From: [Eubacterium] cellulosolvens LD2006
GTDB taxonomy: Bacteria; Bacillota; Clostridia; Lachnospirales; Lachnospiraceae
DNA: 48,298 bases
Direction of reading: 5' to 3'
NCBI RefSeq assembly: GCF_000621585.1
Contig: NZ_JHXY01000024.1
Coordinates: 1-48,298, forward strand
In this document: piece by piece, positions 7,897-16,869 of the stretch
Numbering within the stretch: position 1 is the stretch's first letter
Layout of the letters: each line of letters opens with the position of its first letter
Translations under genes and position numbers: made by a program
Notes under the pieces: generated by a model
The model's input: only the letters and a program-made list of their open reading frames with translations
Told to the model about the DNA's origin: nothing
The model's database searches: none

Positions 7897-9060
7897 CTAT
7901 CTCTGTTTCAAGCTCTTGAGCATGCTCTGGAATTGCGATTCATTCTTGTGCTGCTCAGCCTTGTCCTTATATAATTCCGCATCTGCCACCGCGAGAGCTC
8001 GCTTCACGGAAATCTCGGAGGAAATGCAGGTATAGCTTCCCACGCTGAACATGGGGATAAAATTAAGATTGGACTCCTTTTCCAGTTCCTGCGTCAACCT
8101 CTCCCTAAAGTCATCCACGAAACCGGCTTCCTTTCCCGCAACAATGAATTCATCGCCGCCCCATCTGGCCGCCCGGGCATACTTCGATGATATCAGATTA
8201 CTCAATGCTTTGGAAAAAGAAACGAGAACCTCGTCTCCCACATCATGTCCAAGGACATCATTGACACTTTTGAAGAAATCAATATCAATCATAATCAGGG
8301 TCAGAGGCTTCTCCACACTGCAGGTCAGCAGCTCCTTGTCGATGTACTCACTGATCCTTCTTCTGTTATCGAGTTTTGTCAACGCATCCGTATAAATCCT
8401 GGAATCCTGAAGATCGATAAACAGTTTCAGAACCACCGGCATCATACACAATTCGATTGTCGGGATGTTCAGAAAATAACCCATGACCCATCCACTGACC
8501 GTATAAAACAGAATATAGAAGATCTGCGCCAGGTATCTCCCTCGCTCCAGTTTGTGCTTTTCACGGAAATATTTGCGGATCGTAATTACGGTTGCACAAA
8601 TGAGGTAAATATAATCCAAAATTACGACCAACATCAATGCCGGCTTAAACGTCGGAACGTCCGTCACTTCGTATACCACCGTGTACAACGGCGAGTATAC
8701 CAGCATGGCCACGATCGCCATCGGTATCTGAGCCAAAATCATTGCCACGTTCTTTGACTTATATGCGCTTCCGGAGAGGACATACGCCAACCAGAAATAG
8801 CAGGCGCCACTCATAGCCAGAAAGCCTGTGCCCATGATAAAGAGAACAACAACCCTCGGTAGCAGCGTGTAGAAATCATCAAAGAGAAGACGAAGATCCA
8901 CGCAGGTATAAATCATAAAACAGATCAACATGCCCTTGAAGGCATTGACCTCACGTTTATTACCGATATTCTCATTCGTCTTGGAGTATATAATTATCAG
9001 AACCATCAATGCGATGACGATGATCAGTAAGTAATACAGCTTTATCTTTATATCCGGCAT
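7897..9060 (-). CDS. Membrane diguanylate cyclase (GGDEF domain)
   Basis: This enzyme should make cyclic di-GMP from two GTP at the membrane. The N-terminal half holds about seven hydrophobic segments, for example LYYLLIIVIALMVLIIIY at the start and VVVLFIMGTGFLAMSGAC. The C-terminal half is a GGDEF domain with DALTKLDNRR at its entry, the metal-binding D in MIDIDFFKSVND, and an intact GGDEF in RWGGDEFIVA. The start is placed at the ATG ending at 9060 because AGGAG precedes it by nine bases; an upstream in-frame start would add 28 non-membrane residues without a clear ribosome site. The N-terminal membrane domain is not a recognised sensor family. No EAL domain or other c-di-GMP gene is visible in the window. 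It is transcribed alone and ends in its own terminator. Confidence 0.85.
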   Translation of the reverse strand: MPDIKIKLYYLLIIVIALMVLIIIYSKTNENIGNKREVNAFKGMLICFMIYTCVDLRLLFDDFYTLLPRVVVLFIMGTGFLAMSGACYFWLAYVLSGSAYKSKNVAMILAQIPMAIVAMLVYSPLYTVVYEVTDVPTFKPALMLVVILDYIYLICATVITIRKYFREKHKLERGRYLAQIFYILFYTVSGWVMGYFLNIPTIELCMMPVVLKLFIDLQDSRIYTDALTKLDNRRRISEYIDKELLTCSVEKPLTLIMIDIDFFKSVNDVLGHDVGDEVLVSFSKALSNLISSKYARAARWGGDEFIVAGKEAGFVDDFRERLTQELEKESNLNFIPMFSVGSYTCISSEISVKRALAVADAELYKDKAEQHKNESQFQSMLKSLKQR

Positions 9061-9253
9061 ATCTGTGTCTCCTGTTCCGAGTATACTTCCCTGTGAATGC
9101 CACGAATTTTTTGCGATATATAAGTATATCGCCAACTTCTCCATATTTCTTTACACTTATTAGACAAAAGACATTAGAAACCAATAATATCTATAACGTT
9201 ATTCTTCCGAGCTCTGTAACAGTATCATTACTCAAAACAAACACCGCAAGTTA

Positions 9254-9296
9254 AAACAAACAAGCCCATCATACAAGTATGACAGGCCGTTTGTTT
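9254..9296 (-). terminator. Intrinsic terminator of the DUF4417-nuclease-zinc ribbon operon
   Basis: AAACAAAC and GTTTGTTT close a long hairpin whose inner part pairs GCC with GGC and TCATAC with GTATGA around a two-base loop. On the minus strand it is followed by TTTGTTTT. It lies about 50 bases after the last gene of the operon. Confidence 0.65.
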
Positions 9297-9343
9297 ATTC
9301 ATTGCAGGAACGTTTTGTTTTCATTTTTCAGATAGCGTTAACA

Positions 9344-9856
9344 TCATCTCTCTCTTTTATATACACTAGATATACACCCCCCATTCTTGGCTGTATACAC
9401 TGTGTTTTCGTCAAGGGAAATGAACCATCTCTCTTCTTTAACAGCATTAAGATATTCTGATAATAGCATACCTTCATTACTCGAAAGTAGTATATCCATT
9501 TCAATATCCGTTAGAACGATGAGCTCCTCCATTCCTGAATTTACCGCTCTACTCTCGCCTATCTCAGTCTGAGGAGCATATGCTCTGACTATCTTTCCCC
9601 GAGATTGCGCCTGCACCTCATAAACACGTCTGCAAACTGGACAATACCAATACTCTACAGGTTCTTCTCTATTCTGGAAATGGTCATCGCAAGCTTTTTT
9701 TTCATCCCACCCAGAATAAAAATCCCACAATCGAATTCGAGGATTATTACGGATCGCCTCTCTAGCTTCTCTCATATAAAAAACATTAATTCTATTTTTT
9801 GATGGTGCATCTGTATTGGTCATTTCTGCACCACATATACAACCTAATCTCGCCAT
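9344..9856 (-). CDS. Zinc-ribbon-like protein, candidate immunity partner of the upstream nuclease
   Basis: I do not recognise a named family for this 170-residue protein. What can be seen is a CxC pair at the N-terminus (GCICGAEM) and a CPVC pair in the middle (YWYCPVCRRVYEV), which together could bind one zinc ion. The C-terminal half is acidic and helical in character (MEELIVLTDIEMDILLS, EGMLLSEYLNAVKEERW). It is the last gene of a three-gene operon and starts 12 bases after the nuclease-like gene. A small acidic protein directly after a nuclease-like toxin domain is the usual place for an immunity protein. That role is inferred from context only. The base composition is AT-rich compared with the housekeeping genes nearby. 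Confidence 0.6.
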   Translation of the reverse strand: MARLGCICGAEMTNTDAPSKNRINVFYMREAREAIRNNPRIRLWDFYSGWDEKKACDDHFQNREEPVEYWYCPVCRRVYEVQAQSRGKIVRAYAPQTEIGESRAVNSGMEELIVLTDIEMDILLSSNEGMLLSEYLNAVKEERWFISLDENTVYTAKNGGCISSVYKRER

Positions 9857-9868
9857 TAGAGTCCTCCT

Positions 9869-10318
9869 TTACAATGAGATCATGGTCTTATCATCAAACC
9901 ACACTTCCACTGAACCTTTTACATGGCCTTTCCTAACGGCCTCTTGATATCCTTTGTTAATAAAATCAATGGTAGTTTGTTCACTTCGTTTTCTTCCCGG
10001 TAGATAGATTGCTACAGTTCCGCCTTTTTCAACTTGTTCAAAGCCCTCCTTGATATTTTTCGCCAGCTGGCTCGAGTTTTTACTCGTCGTTCGCTTAACT
10101 TCAATATTTTTGACGAAATGCTCATCATCACTAGTTTTAATTGACAAGTCGTATGTCTTCTCGTCACGCTCATCGTGACGCTGTCTGAATACCGCCTCAT
10201 ATCCCATGTCGATATATCTTTCTGCCACGAATATAGTTCCACTATCCGTCACTTTATACCCGCCGGAATCTCTGTAATTCGTTTGAATGGCGGTGTATCC
10301 GCCTCTGCCTCTACCCAT
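9869..10318 (-). CDS. Small PD-(D/E)XK-like nuclease, possible toxin domain
   Basis: The 149-residue protein starts with a Gly/Arg-rich MGRGRGG segment and then shows the layout of a PD-(D/E)XK nuclease: a Glu in FVAERYIDMGY, an Asp in KTYDLSIK, ExK in NIEVKRTTS, and a following helix SSQLAKNIKEGFEQ. The same arrangement is found in contact-dependent-inhibition and polymorphic-toxin tips that cut tRNA or DNA; I infer a nuclease but cannot tell the substrate. There is no secretion signal or delivery domain, so it could be an orphan toxin tip, a phage-derived nuclease or a defence component. The gene overlaps the DUF4417 stop codon by one base (TAATG), which implies translational coupling. Confidence 0.6.
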   Translation of the reverse strand: MGRGRGGYTAIQTNYRDSGGYKVTDSGTIFVAERYIDMGYEAVFRQRHDERDEKTYDLSIKTSDDEHFVKNIEVKRTTSKNSSQLAKNIKEGFEQVEKGGTVAIYLPGRKRSEQTTIDFINKGYQEAVRKGHVKGSVEVWFDDKTMISL

Positions 10319-11019
10319 TAGTCAGCCTCCTTCCATCTCGATTCGGAAAAAGAAGGAAATATAACTATCGGAACCGGAAACTTATCCATCCATTCTTTCG
10401 GAAATCTACCATATACAAGAATACCTCGTGGGTGCTTCTGACGTATTAGTTCATGCAATCCGTTCAACAACGACCACTTTAAAACATAACTGTCCAGACA
10501 CCCCTGCGTTGTAATTGCTAACCAACTGTCTTCAGGTAGTCCGTCAAATGCCCAGGAAAAAGTCTCTTGTCCACCGTATCCCGCGTTCGGAATTACCACG
10601 GGATGATTACACTGAAGCCAGTATGTCATTACATAGTTGCGCCAACAGTTATAAACCTGCTGGGGATAAAACATATTGCAAAGGATACTATAATCAAGAC
10701 CGATAACCAGCGGAAACCTCTTTATCACAGAGAGGTACTTGACCGGATTATTCCATATTCGCTCGATTACAGAATCTTTTGTATAGAAGCACAACCCGCA
10801 TTCTTCCGGTCGTTTTTCAGAAGGCGCATTATTCAGCGTCACCAAACGTTTAACCTCTGGCAATTCTAACACCGCACTGAGTTTTGGATGATGATGCGGC
10901 CCCACAAAATCAGCAGATTCAATTAAATCCCATCGAAAAAAATGCTGTACTTCCTGCTCTTTTTTACATAGACAAATATTTGTCATATTTTTTTCGTTGC
11001 TTAAAGAAAAATTACTCAT
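10318..11019 (-). CDS. DUF4417-type protein
   Basis: This 233-residue protein resembles DUF4417, a family of unknown function found on phages, plasmids and integrative elements. Visible family-like segments are RFPLVIGLDYSI, a Tyr/Trp-rich NCWRNYVMTYWLQ stretch, VVIPNAGYG, FDGLPEDSWLAITTQGC and RGILVYGRFP. The start is the ATG ending at 11019, because AAAGGAG lies eight bases upstream. An upstream in-frame extension of 47 codons runs through the repeated promoter-like sequences and is unlikely to be translated. It is the first gene of an operon with the nuclease-like and zinc-ribbon genes. The coding sequence is AT-rich, which together with the family's usual context suggests horizontal acquisition. 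Confidence 0.72.
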   Translation of the reverse strand: MSNFSLSNEKNMTNICLCKKEQEVQHFFRWDLIESADFVGPHHHPKLSAVLELPEVKRLVTLNNAPSEKRPEECGLCFYTKDSVIERIWNNPVKYLSVIKRFPLVIGLDYSILCNMFYPQQVYNCWRNYVMTYWLQCNHPVVIPNAGYGGQETFSWAFDGLPEDSWLAITTQGCLDSYVLKWSLLNGLHELIRQKHPRGILVYGRFPKEWMDKFPVPIVIFPSFSESRWKEAD

Positions 11020-11065
11020 AAAGAAAACTCCTTTATTATTATGACTTATCGAGAATTCTTCAGAG

Positions 11066-11096
11066 ATCTCAAATCCGTGTATAATCACTCGATAAG
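11066..11096 (-). promoter_or_regulatory. 31-base direct repeat A upstream of the DUF4417 operon
   Basis: This 31-base unit matches repeat B at 11154-11184 at 29 of 31 positions. On the minus strand it begins CTTATCGAGTGATTATACAC and ends GGATTTGAGAT, and so carries a -10-like TTATAC. A further inverted CTTATCGAG on the plus strand sits at 11045-11053, closer to the gene. Two near-identical sites at 88-base spacing look like operators or tandem promoters of the accessory operon. Confidence 0.5.
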
Positions 11097-11153
11097 CGTA
11101 AAATGTATATAAATTTGTTGTTTTTTGATAATCTTTGTAGTATAATTCACAAT

Positions 11154-11184
11154 ATCTCAAATCCGAGTATAATTACTCGATAAG
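11154..11184 (-). promoter_or_regulatory. 31-base direct repeat B upstream of the DUF4417 operon
   Basis: This is the second copy of the unit. Here the minus strand contains the perfect inverted repeat CGAGTA-ATTA-TACTCG, which repeat A has partly lost. It lies directly beside the hairpin at 11186-11221. Confidence 0.5.
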
Positions 11185-11185
11185 A

Positions 11186-11221
11186 ATGCCGTGGGAATTG
11201 CGCCAACAATTTCCGCGGTAT
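11186..11221. terminator. Hairpin between the Fic gene and the DUF4417 operon
   Basis: ATGCCGTGGGAATTG pairs with CAATTTCCGCGGTAT over 15 positions if G-U pairs are allowed. The run of T is on the plus-strand side, while on the minus strand the stem is followed only by TCTTAT. It probably ends the Fic transcript weakly and could also stop plus-strand transcription. Confidence 0.5.
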
Positions 11222-11286
11222 TTTTATACTACAAATCTTTTCACAAGCATAGGACATCCCTCCTTTCCCTCTTGTTGTGATTATTT

Positions 11287-12372
11287 CTATCTTATTATGT
11301 CCAGCAGTCCATAGTAGATATACTTCTTATTTCTCTGTCTTCCATCCGTAATAAGTATCTTTGCATCTACCATCGCATTCAAAAGTCTGTTCACACTAGT
11401 CATCGGTAACCTTGTTTGTTCGACAATTTTCTTTGCAGTTGTAATCGGGTGTTCATATAGCATGTTCATCACTGTAAGGGCAGTAGATGATTTTGACAAT
11501 TTGCTTACAATCGTGAAATGTCTCTCATATAGCTTATTTATTTCTCCAACTATAGTTATATATTTGCCACACTGCCTCGTTACCGTTTCAAGGAAAAACT
11601 TGATCCACTCATTCCAATCGTTTTTCTCTCTAATGCCATTTAACAATGTATAATACCTGAATTTATCATGCTCCAAAGCCTCGCTAATAAAAAAACATGG
11701 CAACTCGATTTGCCTTGTGTAATAGAGATAAAAAGGAATTAGCATTCTCCCCACCCTACCATTACCATCCATAAAAGGATGAATAGTTTCAAACTGAGCG
11801 TGAACAATGGCAGTTCTTACCAACGGCTTGTATGTGTCATCAGGATTATTAATGTATGAAATCAGGTTATCCATTAAACCAGGAACTTTCTCCGGAGCCG
11901 GAGGAATAAATGTTATTTCATGACTAATATCATTCTTTCCAATATAGTTCTGTTCAGTTCTATATTCTCCTATTATTTGTGGTTTTCTTACATTTCCATC
12001 CATCAGCACTGTATGTATTTCCTTAAAAAACTCATTCGAGAATTCCTCTCGACTTAAAATGTTCATCCCTCTAGAAGTCGCTTTCCAATAATTGATAACT
12101 TCATTAATATTTTCATCTAGTTCTGTAGGCATGGCCTGATTAGATAAAACTCCATCTAATGTTGCTTGTGTTCCTTCTAGCTTCGATGATTCTAACGCTT
12201 CCTTTTGCTGCAATGTAGGCATGAACCATTTACTACTCAATTTGCTGTCAACAAGTTTTTCCTTATACACTTCAAGTCTTGCCGTTGCATCGATTAATTC
12301 ATCGAAAAAATAGTTATAATTAATACACCCATTTACTAACGGTAGATAACTCGCCTCATATACGCCCTTCAT
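11287..12372 (-). CDS. Fic-domain AMP-transferase-like protein with N-terminal inhibitory motif and C-terminal winged helix
   Basis: Fic enzymes transfer AMP or related groups onto target proteins. The catalytic motif is intact in HPFMDGNGRVGR (HPFxxGNGR). The N-terminal SSKLEGTQ fits the [S/T]xxxE[G/N] inhibitory helix, whose Glu blocks ATP binding, so this is a self-inhibited Fic with the inhibitor within the same chain. The C-terminus has a winged-helix-like segment, TTAKKIVEQTRLPMTSVNRLL, as in many stand-alone bacterial Fic proteins. The start is placed at the ATG ending at 12372 because GGGAGGTG precedes it by five bases; the reading frame continues 13 codons upstream through the promoter. 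The promoter carries a perfect palindrome, so autoregulation by the winged helix is a reasonable inference. The gene is AT-rich and stands alone. Confidence 0.87.
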   Translation of the reverse strand: MKGVYEASYLPLVNGCINYNYFFDELIDATARLEVYKEKLVDSKLSSKWFMPTLQQKEALESSKLEGTQATLDGVLSNQAMPTELDENINEVINYWKATSRGMNILSREEFSNEFFKEIHTVLMDGNVRKPQIIGEYRTEQNYIGKNDISHEITFIPPAPEKVPGLMDNLISYINNPDDTYKPLVRTAIVHAQFETIHPFMDGNGRVGRMLIPFYLYYTRQIELPCFFISEALEHDKFRYYTLLNGIREKNDWNEWIKFFLETVTRQCGKYITIVGEINKLYERHFTIVSKLSKSSTALTVMNMLYEHPITTAKKIVEQTRLPMTSVNRLLNAMVDAKILITDGRQRNKKYIYYGLLDIIR

Positions 12373-12391
12373 GCTTTCACCTCCCATTAAT

Positions 12392-12431
12392 ATAATAGCA
12401 CTTAAAACCAAATTGTCAACTATTTGGTTTT
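12392..12431 (-). promoter_or_regulatory. Fic promoter with a perfect 10-bp palindrome around the -35 box
   Basis: On the minus strand TTGACA (12414-12419) and TATTAT (12392-12397) are 16 bases apart. The -35 box lies inside the eight-base spacer of a perfect inverted repeat, AAAACCAAAT (12404-12413) and ATTTGGTTTT (12422-12431). A protein bound there would block RNA polymerase. Between here and 12565 nothing else was recognised. Confidence 0.65.
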
Positions 12432-12565
12432 AACGGCGTCATTGTGTTCATATTTCCCGGTTCAGATTAATCCATATTATTTCATTTCTATCCTCCATTA
12501 TGTCATGTGCACTATATTGTATACATTTCAGCAGCCTGCACAATATATAGTATTTCTCTGCCATG

Positions 12566-12609
12566 CGTAAAAAGCCATAATTCCATTCATGAAATTATGG
12601 CTTTTTACG
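12566..12609 (-). terminator. Second intrinsic terminator after tuf
   Basis: CGTAAAAAGCCATAATT and AATTATGGCTTTTTACG form a near-perfect 17-bp stem. It is the second of two tandem hairpins beyond the tuf stop codon. Because the Fic gene is also on the minus strand, this hairpin also lies upstream of its promoter and insulates it. Confidence 0.7.
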
Positions 12610-12645
12610 TATTTATTTGGAGTTTTAATGCCTTTTTGCATTCAA

Positions 12646-12680
12646 AAACAGCCCAATCATGCAAGCATGATGGGCTGTTT
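12646..12680 (-). terminator. Main intrinsic terminator of the str operon
   Basis: AAACAGCCCATCATGC and GCATGATTGGGCTGTTT pair around a two-base loop and are followed by TTTTT on the minus strand. It lies about 45 bases after the tuf stop codon. Confidence 0.8.
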
Positions 12681-12723
12681 CCTTTGTCTTATTTATGCGC
12701 TTATCTCAGTGCTAACGCAAACA

Positions 12724-13917
12724 TTATTCGATGATGGAAGCAACACGGCCAGATCCTACTGTACGGCCACCCTCACGGATAGCGAATGTAAGACCCTGCT
12801 CCATAGCGATCGGGTGGATGAGCTCGATTGTCATCTCTACGTTATCGCCAGGCATGCACATCTCTGTGCCTTCCGGAAGGTTAACAACACCTGTAACGTC
12901 TGTTGTTCTGAAGTAGAACTGCGGACGGTAGTTGTTGAAGAAAGGTGTGTGACGTCCACCCTCATCTTTGTTCAGTACGTAAACCTGAGCTGTGAATTTT
13001 GTGTGGCATGTTACTGTGCCAGGTTTAGCAACAACCTGTCCCTTCTCGATATCAGTTCTGTTGATACCACGAAGAAGACATCCGATATTATCACCAGCCA
13101 TAGCCTCGTCAAGAAGCTTGTGGAACATCTCGATACCTGTTGCAACAGATGTCTGAACAGAATCAGAGATTCCAAGGATCTCAACCGGATCGTTAACGTG
13201 AAGTGTACCACGCTCTACTCTACCAGTTGCTACAGTTCCACGTCCGGAGATTGTGAATACATCCTCTACAGGCATAAGGAACGGCTTATCTGTGTCACGC
13301 TCCGGTGTCGGGATGTGCTCATCAACTGTAGCAAGAAGGTTCATGATGCAATCGCCCCACTCACCGTTCGGATCCTCAAGTGCCTTAAGAGCAGATCCAC
13401 GAACGATCGGAGTATCCTCGAATCCGTACTCGTCAAGAAGCTCGGAAACCTCCATCTCTACGAGCTCAATAAGCTCATCATCGTCTACCATATCGCATTT
13501 GTTAAGGAATACAACCATGGCCGGAACACCTACCTGACGAGCAAGAAGAACGTGCTCACGAGTCTGTGCCATAACACCATCAGTAGCAGCTACAACGAGG
13601 ATAGCACCATCCATCTGAGCAGCTCCTGTGATCATGTTCTTAACGTAGTCAGCGTGTCCAGGGCAGTCTACGTGTGCGTAGTGACGTGCCTCTGTCTCGT
13701 ACTCTACGTGAGCTGTGTTGATAGTGATTCCACGCTCTCTCTCTTCCGGAGCCTTATCGATGTTAGCGAAATCTACGATCTGGTTCTCATCTGTAGGCAT
13801 TCTTGTTGCGAGAGTCATTGTAATAGCAGCTGTAAGAGTTGTTTTACCATGGTCTACGTGTCCGATGGTACCAATATTACAATGCGGTTTGGTTCTTTCA
13901 AATTTTGCTTTTGCCAT
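12724..13917 (-). CDS. tuf: Translation elongation factor EF-Tu
   Basis: EF-Tu brings aminoacyl-tRNA to the ribosome as a GTP complex. The 397-residue protein is full length. The G1 loop [18 protein letters not shown] and NKCD are intact, and the C-terminal barrel ends in the usual GxRTVGxGRV segment. The start ATG is preceded by AAGGAGGAAG. It closes the str operon, 166 bases after fusA, and has its own promoter in that gap (13995-14023), so it can be made beyond the operon level. Confidence 0.98.
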   Translation of the reverse strand: MAKAKFERTKPHCNIGTIGHVDHGKTTLTAAITMTLATRMPTDENQIVDFANIDKAPEERERGITINTAHVEYETEARHYAHVDCPGHADYVKNMITGAAQMDGAILVVAATDGVMAQTREHVLLARQVGVPAMVVFLNKCDMVDDDELIELVEMEVSELLDEYGFEDTPIVRGSALKALEDPNGEWGDCIMNLLATVDEHIPTPERDTDKPFLMPVEDVFTISGRGTVATGRVERGTLHVNDPVEILGISDSVQTSVATGIEMFHKLLDEAMAGDNIGCLLRGINRTDIEKGQVVAKPGTVTCHTKFTAQVYVLNKDEGGRHTPFFNNYRPQFYFRTTDVTGVVNLPEGTEMCMPGDNVEMTIELIHPIAMEQGLTFAIREGGRTVGSGRVASIIE

Positions 13918-13994
13918 TTTTGTAACTTCCTCCTTAAATGTACACAGGTCTTATGACCTACGTATTAACTTTTTAGAAAAATCTGCTAAAGTTG

Positions 13995-14023
13995 ATTATA
14001 CTGAATTTCAGTATTCTTTGCAA
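13995..14023 (-). promoter_or_regulatory. Internal tuf promoter overlapped by an inverted repeat
   Basis: On the minus strand TTGCAA (14018-14023) and TATAAT (13995-14000) are 17 bases apart. The spacer and the start of the -10 box form a perfect palindrome, ATACTGAA-T-TTCAGTAT (13998-14014). This could be an operator or only AT-rich chance symmetry. Confidence 0.6.
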
Positions 14024-14044
14024 GTGTATTTCTATTACAAGACA

Positions 14045-14060
14045 GTCAGCAGAAGCTGAC
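14045..14060 (-). terminator. Short hairpin between fusA and tuf
   Basis: GTCAGC-TTCT-GCTGAC is a 6-bp stem with a four-base loop, found about 25 bases after the fusA stop codon. It is followed only by TGTCTTGT, so it may cause partial termination or mark an RNA-processing site rather than a full stop. Confidence 0.4.
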
Positions 14061-14083
14061 TATCCCGGTTATTATATTTGTTA

Positions 14084-16204
14084 TTATTTTGCCTTGTCAG
14101 ACAGTACCTTATCCTGAACGTTCTTCGGAACTTTCTCATAGTGATCGAAGAACATGGAGTAGTTTCCACGTCCCTGAGTCTTGGAACGAAGGTCTGTGGA
14201 GTAACCGAACATCTCGGAAAGCGGAACGAGTCCACGTACCATCTTACCGCCGCCGACGTCATCCATACCCTCTACACGGCCACGACGGGAGTTTATATCA
14301 CCGATAACGTCACCCATGTACTCTTCCGGTGTAGAAACCTCAACCTTCATGATCGGCTCGAGAAGAACCGGCTCGCCCTTCTCCATTGCCTGCTTGAATC
14401 CCATGGATCCTGCAATGTGGAATGCCATCTCAGAAGAGTCGACCTCATGATAAGAACCATCGTATACTTCAGCCTGTACACCAACTACCGGGAATCCGCC
14501 GAGGATACCAGCTTTCATAGCATCCTGGATACCGGAATCTACAGACGGGATGTACTCCTTCGGAATAGCACCACCTGTTACGCTGTTGATGAACTTGTAT
14601 GTCTCCTCGCCGTTTGCATCCATAGGAGTGAACTTGATCTTTGCATGACCGTACTGTCCACGTCCACCGGACTGACGAGCGTATTTGCTGTCGATATCGG
14701 AAGCTTTGGAGATTGTCTCCTTGTAAGCAACCTGCGGAGCACCAACGTTAGCTTCAACGTTGAACTCACGAAGCAGACGGTCAACGATGATCTCAAGGTG
14801 AAGCTCACCCATACCAGCGATGATTGTCTGACCAGTCTCCTGGTTTGTATGTGCACGGAAGGTAGGATCCTCCTCGGCAAGTTTAGCAAGGGCGTCAGCA
14901 AGCTTGCCCTGTCCTGCTTTTGTCTTCGGCTCGATCGCGAGCTCGATAACCGGATCCGGGAACTCCATGGACTCGAGGATTACCGGGTGCTGCTCGTCGC
15001 AGATTGTATCTCCTGTTGCAGAGAACTTGAATCCGATCGCAGCTGCGATATCTCCGGAGTAAACCTTGGAAAGCTCCTGTCTCTTGTTTGCGTGCATCTG
15101 AAGGATACGTCCTACACGCTCCTTCTTCTGTTTTGTAGAGTTCAGTACGTAAGAACCGGAGTTCAGTGTACCGGAGTAAACTCTGAAGTAAGCCAGACGA
15201 CCTACGAACGGATCAGATACAATCTTGAATACGAGAGCGGAGAAAGGCTCTTCGTCAGAAGACTTACGAGTCATCTCGTTTCCTTCCATATCTGTACCCT
15301 GGATGTCCGGAACGTCTACAGGTGCCGGCATGAAGTCTACTACTGCATCCAGAAGTTTCTGGATACCTTTGTTCTGATGTGCGGATCCGCAAAGTACCGG
15401 AACGGCTTTGTTCTCGATTGTACCTTTACGAAGTGCAGCCTTGAGCTGCTCAACGCTCGGCTCCTCGCCGTCGAGGTACATCATCATCAGATCGTCATCA
15501 AGGTCGCAGATCTTCTCAACAAGCTCGGCATGAGCGATTTCGCACTCATCCTTCATATCCTCAGGGATATCTGTGATTGTGATATCCTCACCGGTCTTGT
15601 CATTGTAGATGTAAGCTTTCATCTCAAAAAGATCTACAATACCCTGGAAGTAATCCTCTTTACCGATCGGTCTCTCAAGAACTACCGGGTTCTTACCCAG
15701 CTTGGAAACGATCTCGGATACGGTGTTATCGAAGTTAGCACCGAGGATATCCATTTTGTTTACGAATGCCATACGAGGAACGCTGTAGGTATCAGCCTGA
15801 CGCCATACGTTCTCGGACTGCGGCTCTACACCACCCTTGGCATCGAATACACCTACGGCACCATCGAGTACTCGAAGGGAACGCTCAACCTCTACAGTGA
15901 AGTCTACGTGTCCAGGTGTATCGATGATGTTGATACGATGCTCAAGTGCCTTCGGGTCAGCCTTTGCCTGGTTCTGATGTCTCCAGTGGCATGTAGTAGC
16001 AGCAGATGTGATTGTGATACCACGCTCCTGCTCCTGCTCCATCCAGTCCATGGTAGCTGTTCCTTCATATGTCTCACCGATCTTGTAGTTAACACCGGTG
16101 TAGTACAGGATACGCTCTGTCAGAGTTGTTTTTCCTGCATCGATATGCGCCATGATACCGATATTTCTGGTTTGCTCAAGTGGGTATTCTCTTCCTTCAG
16201 CCAA
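14084..16204 (-). CDS. fusA: Translation elongation factor EF-G (TTG start)
   Basis: EF-G moves the ribosome along mRNA using GTP. Motifs include [16 protein letters not shown], the switch I segment [18 protein letters not shown] and NKMD. The start is a TTG codon ending at 16204: AAGGAGG precedes it by eight bases, and the resulting [21 protein letters not shown] matches the usual EF-G N-terminus. The next upstream ATG would add 11 residues that contain the ribosome site. This gives 706 residues. It lies 13 bases after rpsG. Confidence 0.97.
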   Translation of the reverse strand: MAEGREYPLEQTRNIGIMAHIDAGKTTLTERILYYTGVNYKIGETYEGTATMDWMEQEQERGITITSAATTCHWRHQNQAKADPKALEHRINIIDTPGHVDFTVEVERSLRVLDGAVGVFDAKGGVEPQSENVWRQADTYSVPRMAFVNKMDILGANFDNTVSEIVSKLGKNPVVLERPIGKEDYFQGIVDLFEMKAYIYNDKTGEDITITDIPEDMKDECEIAHAELVEKICDLDDDLMMMYLDGEEPSVEQLKAALRKGTIENKAVPVLCGSAHQNKGIQKLLDAVVDFMPAPVDVPDIQGTDMEGNEMTRKSSDEEPFSALVFKIVSDPFVGRLAYFRVYSGTLNSGSYVLNSTKQKKERVGRILQMHANKRQELSKVYSGDIAAAIGFKFSATGDTICDEQHPVILESMEFPDPVIELAIEPKTKAGQGKLADALAKLAEEDPTFRAHTNQETGQTIIAGMGELHLEIIVDRLLREFNVEANVGAPQVAYKETISKASDIDSKYARQSGGRGQYGHAKIKFTPMDANGEETYKFINSVTGGAIPKEYIPSVDSGIQDAMKAGILGGFPVVGVQAEVYDGSYHEVDSSEMAFHIAGSMGFKQAMEKGEPVLLEPIMKVEVSTPEEYMGDVIGDINSRRGRVEGMDDVGGGKMVRGLVPLSEMFGYSTDLRSKTQGRGNYSMFFDHYEKVPKNVQDKVLSDKAK

Positions 16205-16217
16205 CAGAGTGTCCTCC

Positions 16218-16688
16218 TTAGAATCTGTAATGAGCAAATGCCTTATTGGCCTCTGCCATCTTATGCATATCTTCTTTACGTTTTACAGAAGCGCCTGTGT
16301 TGTTCATAGCGTCAAGAAGCTCGTTTGCAAGTCTGTCTGCCATTGTCTTCTCGCTTCTCTTACGGGAGAACATTGTCAGCCAACGAAGTCCCAGAGCCTG
16401 ACGTCTCTCCGGCTTAACCTCAACCGGAACCTGATAGGTAGCACCACCGATACGGCGAGCCTTAACCTCAAGCTGCGGCATGATGTTGTTCATTGCTTCT
16501 TCAAAACATTCAACAGCTGGTTTTCCAGCTTTCTCTTCTACTTTAGCAAATGCGCCATAAACGATCTTCTGAGCGGTTCCTTTTTTACCGTCCAGCATGA
16601 TGCTGTTAACAAGCTTGGTAACAACTTTGTTGTTGTATACCGGATCTGCTAAAACATCTCTTTTCTGAGTATGTCCTTTACGTGGCAC
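16218..16688 (-). CDS. rpsG: Ribosomal protein S7 (GTG start)
   Basis: S7 nucleates assembly of the 30S head and lines the E site. The family N-terminus [18 protein letters not shown] is intact when translation begins at the GTG ending at 16688; AAGGAGG lies eight bases upstream. The product is 156 residues, the standard length, and ends in NKAFAHYRF. It is the second gene of the str operon, 181 bases after rpsL, and is followed closely by fusA. No clear structure was recognised in that 181-base gap. Confidence 0.97.
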   Translation of the reverse strand: MPRKGHTQKRDVLADPVYNNKVVTKLVNSIMLDGKKGTAQKIVYGAFAKVEEKAGKPAVECFEEAMNNIMPQLEVKARRIGGATYQVPVEVKPERRQALGLRWLTMFSRKRSEKTMADRLANELLDAMNNTGASVKRKEDMHKMAEANKAFAHYRF

Positions 16689-16869
16689 GATACTTCCCTC
16701 CTTAATCATTTAACGATTAGATCTCAGGTACTCACATTTGGTATGGTACGAATGTGTCTGCACCGGTAATTTTTCTATCAACCCGCAGCCGTGGGGGTCT
16801 TCGAAATACCGTTACACATAACCATAAAACTTTAGTGAGATAATTGAATTCTTATCTTATCTACAGTTA

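Noticed and set aside
4702-9316. The 14-base word TGCAGGAACGTTTT at 4702-4715 and 9303-9316, as possible further repeat copies
   Set aside because: It resembles part of the repeat core, but neither site has the palindrome or the upstream block, so chance or ancient decay cannot be separated.
12589-16309. Long open frames on the plus strand opposite tuf and fusA (up to about 740 codons)
   Set aside because: They are antisense shadows of highly biased elongation-factor genes; they lack ribosome sites and recognisable domains, while the minus-strand genes are certain.
16202-16688. Frameshifts or truncated starts in fusA and rpsG
   Set aside because: TTG and GTG starts with strong AAGGAGG sites give the exact family N-termini, so both genes are complete.
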